This document shows, in pieces, positions 6,776 through 10,515 of a DNA stretch of 10,515 bases. This stretch comes from Curvibacter sp. GTDB lineage: Bacteria; Pseudomonadota; Gammaproteobacteria; Burkholderiales; Burkholderiaceae_C. Where the stretch lies: NCBI GenBank assembly GCA_003500955.1, contig DNQP01000003.1:2382-12896 (forward strand), written 5' to 3'. Each line of letters opens with the position of its first letter. Position 1 is the stretch's first letter. Both the position numbers and the translations under genes were made by a program. The notes beneath the pieces were generated by a model. The model had not been told where the DNA came from. It searched no databases and saw only the letters and a list, made by a program, of their open reading frames with translations.

Positions 6776-6991
6776 CTACCTGCGCCGCAACGGCTCGAGC
6801 AGACCCTTGAGCCCGTTGTGGTCGATCTCGTGCATCAGGGCCAGCAAGCGGCCCAGATCCCCCTTGGGAAAGCCCTCGCGCGCGAACCAGTTGAGGTAAT
6901 TGCCGGGGAGATCGGCAATGAGCGTGCCCTTGTGCTTGCCATAGGGCATCTCGGTGGTCAGCAGGCGCTGCAGCTGTTCGCTCTCCAGCAT
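6776..6991 (-). CDS. DUF3820 family protein
   Basis: This 71-residue protein carries the DUF3820 signature MPYGKHKGTLIADLPGNYL (residues 15-33) and continues NWFAREGFPKGDLGRLL (34-50), which is nearly the whole domain. The family was once named putative quorum-sensing-regulated virulence factor; its biochemical role is not established. I chose the ATG at 6991-6989 because it gives the expected short form and overlaps the yciH stop by one base (TGATG), a classic coupling arrangement. Longer in-frame extensions upstream run through yciH in another frame and are not credible. It is the last gene of a minus-strand operon and converges with the caspase-like gene. Confidence 0.88.
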   Translation of the reverse strand: MLESEQLQRLLTTEMPYGKHKGTLIADLPGNYLNWFAREGFPKGDLGRLLALMHEIDHNGLKGLLEPLRRR

Positions 6992-7356
6992 CACCCGCCG
7001 GCCCGCTTCGCCGCATGGCCACGCGCGTTGAGCCAGGCCAGTACCTTGTCCACGTGATCGCCCTGCACCTCCACCACACCGTCCTTGACGGTACCGCCCG
7101 TGCCGCAGGCCGCCTTGAGCTGCTTGCCCAGGGCCTGCAGGGCCGCCGCGTCCAGCGGCAGGCCGCGCACCACGGTCACGGCCTTGCCGCCGCGGCCCGA
7201 GGTCTCGCGCCGCACGCGCACCTGGCCGTCGCCGAGCAGGCGCGCGGCGGCCTGCGCCTGACAGGTACAAGCGTCCAGAGGATGGCGGCATTGCGGGCAC
7301 ATGCGCCCGCCTTCGGTGGAATAGACCAGCCCGCCGGGGCTGCGTGGGGATGGCAT
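6991..7356 (-). CDS. yciH: YciH/SUI1-family translation factor
   Basis: This 121-residue protein resembles bacterial YciH, the homologue of eukaryotic initiation factor eIF1/SUI1. LVYSTEGGR (10-18) matches the usual N-terminus, and the core RRETSGRGGKAVTVVRGL (49-66) with CGTGGTVKDGVVEVQGDH (84-101) is the SUI1 fold; the terminal AGG also matches. Known YciH influences start-site fidelity on the ribosome. A zinc-knuckle-like cluster, CPQCRHPLDACTC (Cys20, 23, 30, 32), lies between the N-terminus and the core and is absent from the E. coli protein. The start at 7356 gives the family-like N-terminus. Its stop overlaps the DUF3820 start by one base, and the upstream small gene ends 43 nt away, so the three are probably one operon. 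Confidence 0.9.
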   Translation of the reverse strand: MPSPRSPGGLVYSTEGGRMCPQCRHPLDACTCQAQAAARLLGDGQVRVRRETSGRGGKAVTVVRGLPLDAAALQALGKQLKAACGTGGTVKDGVVEVQGDHVDKVLAWLNARGHAAKRAGG

Positions 7357-7399
7357 GGAGAAGCGACCTGATGACAGAGGCCGCTATCGTAAGGCCGGT

Positions 7400-7642
7400 T
7401 CAGCGCTCGAAGGTCGAGCGCGGCGCTCGCCGGCGCTCCAGCAGGAACATGCGTTTCTCTTCCTGCTCGATGGCCGTGAGCTGCTCACGCGCCAGATGCA
7501 GGATCTCGTTGAACTCGCGTACCCTGTCGTAGGATCGGCCATGCGACTCGTTGGCCAGCTTGCGTCCCATATCCTGGGTGACAGACAGGAGCTTGGACAG
7601 CTGGTCCACCAGATCGGCCCGGTCTTCGGCTTCGTACGTCAT
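7400..7642 (-). CDS. Small helical protein of unknown function
   Basis: This 80-residue protein is not recognised. It is rich in charged residues (opening MTYEAEDRADLVDQL, with EQEEKRMFLLERRRAPRS near the end) and predicted by eye to be almost wholly alpha-helical, possibly a coiled coil; it has no cysteine, signal peptide or membrane segment. I chose the ATG at 7642 because AGGGGG stands about 6 nt upstream; an in-frame start at 7705 falls close to the predicted transcription start and lacks a ribosome-binding site. A good promoter lies 55 nt upstream. It is the first gene ahead of yciH and DUF3820, which hints at a shared regulatory context but not at a function. Confidence 0.72.
   Translation of the reverse strand: MTYEAEDRADLVDQLSKLLSVTQDMGRKLANESHGRSYDRVREFNEILHLAREQLTAIEQEEKRMFLLERRRAPRSTFER
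7403..7421. repeat. Short hairpin across the end of the small gene
   Basis: GCGCTCGA-AGG-TCGAGCGC is a perfect 8-bp inverted repeat with a 3-nt loop, ending one base before the stop codon (minus strand). No T run follows in the direction of transcription, so it is not a canonical terminator. It could stabilise or attenuate the transcript before yciH, or be coincidental in GC-rich coding sequence. Confidence 0.4.
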
Positions 7643-7696
7643 GATGCACCCCCTGATCTCTGCGGGCTCACCGTGCGGCCCGCGGTCGTGACGGCA

Positions 7697-7725
7697 AGCA
7701 TACACAAGCAGTAACTTTTTGTCAC
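7697..7725 (-). promoter_or_regulatory. Putative promoter of the small gene-yciH-DUF3820 operon
   Basis: On the minus strand, GTGACA (7725-7720, 5 of 6 to the -35 consensus) and TATGCT (7702-7697, 4 of 6 to the -10 consensus) are 17 nt apart, 55 nt from the start codon at 7642. The -35 lies within the palindrome at 7711-7725. Confidence 0.5.
7711..7725. promoter_or_regulatory. Near-palindrome in the divergent promoter region, possible operator
   Basis: GTAAC-TTTTT-GTCAC matches the palindrome at 937-951 in 13 of 15 positions. It overlaps the minus-strand -35 box and is 30 nt before the exonuclease start, so a protein binding here could affect both divergent genes. No clear plus-strand promoter was found; CATAAC at 7738-7743 is a weak -10 candidate. 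Confidence 0.35.
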
Positions 7726-7755
7726 ATATTTATCCCACATAACGAAATAAATCAG

Positions 7756-8370
7756 ATGCGCGTCCACCACCCCACCCCCGACAAGGACACCATCGCCGCG
7801 CTCGAACCCTTCGAACGCCTGGGCCTGGACCGCATCCGCGTCATCAGCAGCCCGCGGGAGGCCGAAGCCGCCTGCGCCGAACTGGCCGCCGTGCCGCACC
7901 TGGGCTTCGACACCGAATCCCGCCCCACGTTCCGCGTCGGCGAGGTTTCCGACGGCCCACACATCGTGCAGCTCGCCACGCCCGAGCAGGCCTGGATCTT
8001 CCAGCTGCACGAGCCGGCCAGCCGCGGCCCCGTGGCCGAGCTGCTGGCGCTGCCCCAGGTCATCAAGGCCGGTTTCGGCCTGGGCGACGACCGCAAGCGC
8101 ATCACGGTCAAGCTGGGCCGCGAGCCCGAAGGTGTGCTCGAACTCAACGCCGTCTTCCGTGAACGCGGCTACCGTAAGGAAATGGGCGTCAAGGGCGCCG
8201 TCGCCGTGCTCTTCAACCGGCGCTACCTCAAGTCCAAGAAAGCGGCAACCTCCAACTGGGCCGCGCCGCGCCTCACCGAAGCGCAGCTGGTCTATGCGGC
8301 CAACGACGCCTGGGCAGCGATCCGCGTGTTCCACGCGCTCGGATTGGCTCAGGACCTGGGCGCTCGATAA
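7756..8370 (+). CDS. DEDDy-type 3'-5' exonuclease
   Basis: This 204-residue protein is a stand-alone DnaQ/RNase D-type exonuclease domain. The three Exo motifs are visible: FDTES (Asp52 and Glu54) for Exo I, KAGFGLGDDRKRI (candidate Asp112) for Exo II, and LVYAANDAW (Tyr180 and Asp184) for Exo III, which puts it in the DEDDy class. These residues bind two metal ions and remove nucleotides from the 3' end; whether RNA or DNA is the substrate cannot be told. It lacks the HRDC domains of full RNase D. The start ATG gives the expected lead-in PFERLGLDRIRVI before the first motif, but there is no clear Shine-Dalgarno. Its 3' end overlaps the MFS gene on the other strand by 22 nt. Confidence 0.88.
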   Translation: MRVHHPTPDKDTIAALEPFERLGLDRIRVISSPREAEAACAELAAVPHLGFDTESRPTFRVGEVSDGPHIVQLATPEQAWIFQLHEPASRGPVAELLALPQVIKAGFGLGDDRKRITVKLGREPEGVLELNAVFRERGYRKEMGVKGAVAVLFNRRYLKSKKAATSNWAAPRLTEAQLVYAANDAWAAIRVFHALGLAQDLGAR

Positions 8371-9548
8371 GGCAAGCGGCTCAGCGGCCGGAACATCCAC
8401 AGCCCCACCATGGGCCCCAGGCCCAGCAGCGGCAGCAGCACGGCCAGTGAGGCATGCGGCAGCGCCGCTACGAAAAGCTCGATGCTCAGCACCGAGATCG
8501 CGAAGCCGATGCAGTTCACAAACGTCAGCACGCTGCCCACGGCCGCCGGCGGTGCGTTCTGTGCCGTCAGCGTGGAGAACTGCGGCGAGTCGCCCGAGAC
8601 GGTCAGGCCCCAGAGCAGCAGCCAACCCAGGAAGAGCGCGTCCGGCGCCTGCAGCATCAGCGGCGCCAGCAGGCAGCAGGCCCCACTGATGGCCAGCTGG
8701 CGCTGCGCCACGCGCGCACTGCCCCAGCGCCGCACCAGCAGACCGCCGCCCACGCAGCCGATGAAGCCCGCCGCGATGATGAAGAAGGCCGCCGCGCTCT
8801 GCGCCGAGCCGGTCCAGCGCAGGCCCACGATCAGCGGAACCAGCACGAAATAGCTGTAGAGCTCCCACATGTGGCCGAAGTAGCCGAAGACCGAGGCACG
8901 CAACTTGCGGTCGCTCCAGATCAGGTGCAGTGCCGCTGGCGTGATGCGCGCGCCGCGCTGCAGCCAGGGGCTCTCGGGCACAAAGAGCCCGGTGAGCAGA
9001 CCGCCGGCCGCAGCCAGCAGCGAGACGCCCAGCACCACGCTCTGCCACGAAGGCAGCAGGCTGCCCCCGCCCTCGCCCACCAGCGCGCGCAGCCCGTGCG
9101 GCAGCGCCGTGCCCAGGATCAGCGCGCCGATCAGCACGCCCATGGCCGCCCCCAGGCCCTGGCGGTACCAGCTGGCCGCGATCTTCATGCCCACGGGGTA
9201 GATGCCGGCCAGCAGAAAGCCCACGGCGAAGCGCAGCGCGAGCAGCAGGCCGAAGCTGCCGCCGATCCAGAGCGTGGCCGCATTGGCCAGCGCCCCCAAC
9301 AGCGCACAGGCCATGAAGACACGTGAAGGCGAAAACTTGTCCGCCACCATCAGCAGGGCAAACACCAGCGTGCCCGCCACAAAGCCCAGCTGCACGGCCG
9401 AGGTCAGCGTGCCCACGGCCGTGGCGGGCAGGCCCCAAGCCTGCTGCAGGTCGGGCATGACGGCGTTGACCGCGAACCAGAGCGAGGTGCCCGCGAACTG
9501 CGAGAGCACGATCAGCGGCAGCACCCGGCGCGGCACGGTCTGCGTCAC
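8349..9548 (-). CDS. MFS family transporter
   Basis: This 399-residue protein has about twelve hydrophobic segments, the usual Major Facilitator Superfamily plan. Features include SLWFAVNAVMPDLQQAWG in the first helix and loop (22-39), a motif-A-like loop VADKFSPSRVF (68-78) between helices 2 and 3, and RFAVGFLLAGIYPVGMK in helix 4. It should be an inner-membrane secondary transporter; the substrate cannot be predicted. I chose the GTG at 9548 because it precedes the first helix directly and overlaps the upstream stop in a GTGA junction; an in-frame ATG at 9647 would add a basic, implausible leader lying inside the upstream gene. Its last codons overlap the exonuclease gene tail to tail. Confidence 0.88.
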   Translation of the reverse strand: MTQTVPRRVLPLIVLSQFAGTSLWFAVNAVMPDLQQAWGLPATAVGTLTSAVQLGFVAGTLVFALLMVADKFSPSRVFMACALLGALANAATLWIGGSFGLLLALRFAVGFLLAGIYPVGMKIAASWYRQGLGAAMGVLIGALILGTALPHGLRALVGEGGGSLLPSWQSVVLGVSLLAAAGGLLTGLFVPESPWLQRGARITPAALHLIWSDRKLRASVFGYFGHMWELYSYFVLVPLIVGLRWTGSAQSAAAFFIIAAGFIGCVGGGLLVRRWGSARVAQRQLAISGACCLLAPLMLQAPDALFLGWLLLWGLTVSGDSPQFSTLTAQNAPPAAVGSVLTFVNCIGFAISVLSIELFVAALPHASLAVLLPLLGLGPMVGLWMFRPLSRLPYRAPRS

Positions 9549-9862
9549 GCGGCGTCCTCTGCGGGTCTGAGTTCGTAGTCGCCGTCGCCCATGCCGCGCA
9601 GCGGGCCATAGACCGCCGTGATGGCCGCGCTCTCGGCCGCCTGCCACTGCTCGGCGATCGCGCGCTCGGCGTCCGTCAGCGCCTCGATGTTCGGCGGGTC
9701 GCCGTAGGCCGCGGCAATGCGCTGGTAGGCCTGGTAGACCGGCAGCACCAAGGCGGCATCGCCCAGCGTCTCCTCCAGCACCTGCTTGAAACGTTTCTGC
9801 GCCGCGCGCTGCTGCGCCTCGCTCACGCCTTCGGCGTCGTAAAGTTTGACCGTGTAATTCAT
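9545..9862 (-). CDS. Small protein of unknown function, coupled to the MFS gene
   Basis: This 105-residue protein begins MNYTVKLYDAEGVSEAQQ and looks alpha-helical, with an aromatic- and acid-rich C-terminal half (a YQAYQRIAAAYGD segment, then ending GDGDYELRPAEDAA). I do not recognise the family. No signal peptide, membrane helix or cysteine is visible. I chose the ATG at 9862 because it gives a compact start on a beta-strand; an upstream extension to 9913 runs through the palindrome at 9875-9893. Its stop overlaps the MFS start by 4 nt (GTGA), which suggests translational coupling and a shared role, perhaps in controlling the transporter (inference). Confidence 0.7.
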   Translation of the reverse strand: MNYTVKLYDAEGVSEAQQRAAQKRFKQVLEETLGDAALVLPVYQAYQRIAAAYGDPPNIEALTDAERAIAEQWQAAESAAITAVYGPLRGMGDGDYELRPAEDAA

Positions 9863-9874
9863 GATGGGATCAGG

Positions 9875-9893
9875 ACACAAGCTTAACTTGTGT
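9875..9893. promoter_or_regulatory. Perfect 7-bp inverted repeat between divergent genes
   Basis: ACACAAG-CTTAA-CTTGTGT is a perfect palindrome with an A/T-rich centre, 12 nt from the minus-strand start at 9862 and 34 nt before the plus-strand start at 9928. It sits in a 65-nt divergent intergenic region and is well placed to bind a dimeric regulator controlling both genes. No regulator gene is adjacent. Confidence 0.45.
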
Positions 9894-9927
9894 ACAGTCC
9901 GGAGCCTGGACACGAAAACCCACCCAC

Positions 9928-10155
9928 ATGGCGAAGCAGAGCGAATGGCCGGCCAAGATGCTGGCCGTCATCAAGACCGGCAACACCGCGGCGGCCATCG
10001 CGCAGATCAAGGTCGCCCCCAGCGTGAAGGACCTGCGCCAGCTGCAGGCCGCGCTGGACAAGGCCCAGCTCAAGGGCCGCTGGCGCGATGTGGACATCGC
10101 CATCGAAGAGAACATGGCCCTGCTGGCCGCGCCGCGCCTGCACCGCTCGCCCTGA
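9928..10155 (+). CDS. Small protein of unknown function
   Basis: This 75-residue, Ala/Lys-rich, probably helical protein begins MAKQSEWPAKMLAVIKTGN and contains AAALDKAQLKGRWRDVDIAI-type helices. I do not recognise it. It has no cysteine, signal peptide or membrane segment. The ATG at 9928 has no clear Shine-Dalgarno but follows the divergent intergenic region directly, so transcripts may be nearly leaderless. The DUF4389 gene follows after 22 nt with a good ribosome-binding site, so the two probably form an operon. Confidence 0.65.
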   Translation: MAKQSEWPAKMLAVIKTGNTAAAIAQIKVAPSVKDLRQLQAALDKAQLKGRWRDVDIAIEENMALLAAPRLHRSP

Positions 10156-10177
10156 CCGACAACCCCAAGGAGTCCCC

Positions 10178-10456
10178 ATGAGTGATGAACAGTCCACCGC
10201 CGGTGAAAAACGCAGCCTCTGGGTCCGCGTGCTGCTCATGCTGCTCATGGGCCTGGCCTTCCACATCGCCGTCACCATCCTGGGCGCGCTGGCCCTGGTG
10301 CAGCTGCTCTTTGCCGCGATCAGCGACGGCCCCAACGAACGCCTGCAACACTTCGGCCGCAGCCTGGGCCAGTACCTGCGCCAGATCACCGACTTCGTGA
10401 GCTTCGCCAGCGAGGAACTGCCTTTCCCCTTCAGCGACTGGCCCTCGGACGACTGA
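10178..10456 (+). CDS. DUF4389 family membrane protein
   Basis: This 92-residue protein shows the DUF4389 layout: a basic lead (GEKRSLWVRV), a hydrophobic stretch at about 18-48 that may form one long or two short membrane helices, then GPNERLQHFGRSLGQYLRQITDF and the conserved PFPFSDWP near the end (residues 82-89). Function is unknown; it should sit in the inner membrane. AAGGAG 5-6 nt before the ATG at 10178 fixes the start. It is the second gene of an apparent two-gene operon and converges with the gene ending at 10465. Confidence 0.88.
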   Translation: MSDEQSTAGEKRSLWVRVLLMLLMGLAFHIAVTILGALALVQLLFAAISDGPNERLQHFGRSLGQYLRQITDFVSFASEELPFPFSDWPSDD

Positions 10457-10464
10457 ACCCGCCG

Positions 10465-10515
10465 TTAGAGGCGCGCGGCCAAGCGCGCCGCCTGGTCGAT
10501 GGCGCGCTTGGCGTC
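10465..10515 (-). CDS. C-terminal end of an unidentified gene, partial
   Basis: On the minus strand an open frame runs from the window edge to a TAA at 10467-10465, encoding 16 residues (DAKRAIDQAARLAARL). The Ala/Arg periodicity fits an amphipathic terminal helix and the codon use matches the neighbours. It is too short to assign. Confidence 0.45.
   Translation of the reverse strand, partial: DAKRAIDQAARLAARL
10478..10512. repeat. 12-bp inverted repeat at the right edge
   Basis: GCCAAGCGCGCC (10478-10489) and GGCGCGCTTGGC (10501-10512) are perfect reverse complements with an 11-nt spacer. The repeat lies in the partial minus-strand coding end and could form a strong hairpin between convergent genes, but no T run follows on either strand. 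Confidence 0.45.

Noticed and set aside
8454..9326. A plus-strand frame of 290 codons inside the MFS gene
   Set aside because: Its translation is Gln/Arg/Ala/His-rich low complexity with no domain, and it lies antisense to convincing transmembrane helices.
7639..9609. A 656-codon minus-strand open frame spanning the exonuclease and the MFS gene
   Set aside because: It runs out of frame with the MFS gene and antisense to the exonuclease, with low-complexity Ala/Gly/Arg composition. Both true genes show clear family motifs, so this is a GC-rich shadow frame.

Overview
The window is GC-rich, densely packed and strongly biased to G/C at third codon positions. Together with its protein families (a DUF2520 Rossmann protein, AsmA, a zinc-knuckle YciH/SUI1, DUF3820 and DUF4389), this suggests a chromosomal segment of a betaproteobacterium, probably Burkholderiales/Comamonadaceae. 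That placement is inferred from style and family content, not from a marker gene. I see no tRNA, rRNA, CRISPR array, insertion sequence or phage gene.

Layout, left to right. (1) 1-3055, + strand: the tail of a hydrophobic protein, a DUF2520 Rossmann-type protein, and a membrane-anchored AsmA-family protein that ends at a clear intrinsic terminator. (2) 3046-4408, + strand: a compact regulatory operon of two SRPBCC (AHSA1/START-like) proteins followed by an ArsR-type repressor that overlaps the second by 20 nt. Its promoter sits between two copies of a GCAACC/GGTTGC-type palindrome, and the upstream copy is also the stem of the AsmA terminator. (3) 4419-4868, - strand: a DUF2721 membrane protein. 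(4) 4982-6772, + strand: a 596-residue protein joining an N-terminal alpha/beta-hydrolase to a C-terminal caspase-like (peptidase C14) domain, both with recognisable catalytic residues. This is the most unusual gene here. (5) 6776-7642, - strand: an apparent operon of a small helical protein, YciH/SUI1 and DUF3820, with a good sigma70-like promoter. (6) 7756-8370, + strand: a DEDDy 3'-5' exonuclease. (7) 8349-9862, - strand: a small conserved-looking protein and an MFS transporter joined by a GTGA overlap; the transporter overlaps the exonuclease tail to tail. (8) 9928-10456, + strand: a small unknown protein and a DUF4389 membrane protein. (9) 10465-10515, - strand: the C-terminal end of an unidentified gene.

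The best candidates for unreported biology are the hydrolase-caspase fusion with a basic linker between its domains, the terminator/operator double palindrome controlling the SRPBCC-ArsR operon, and a near-identical 15-bp palindrome (GTGACCTTTTGTCAC / GTAACTTTTTGTCAC) in two widely separated promoter regions. No multi-gene defence or mobile system is evident.
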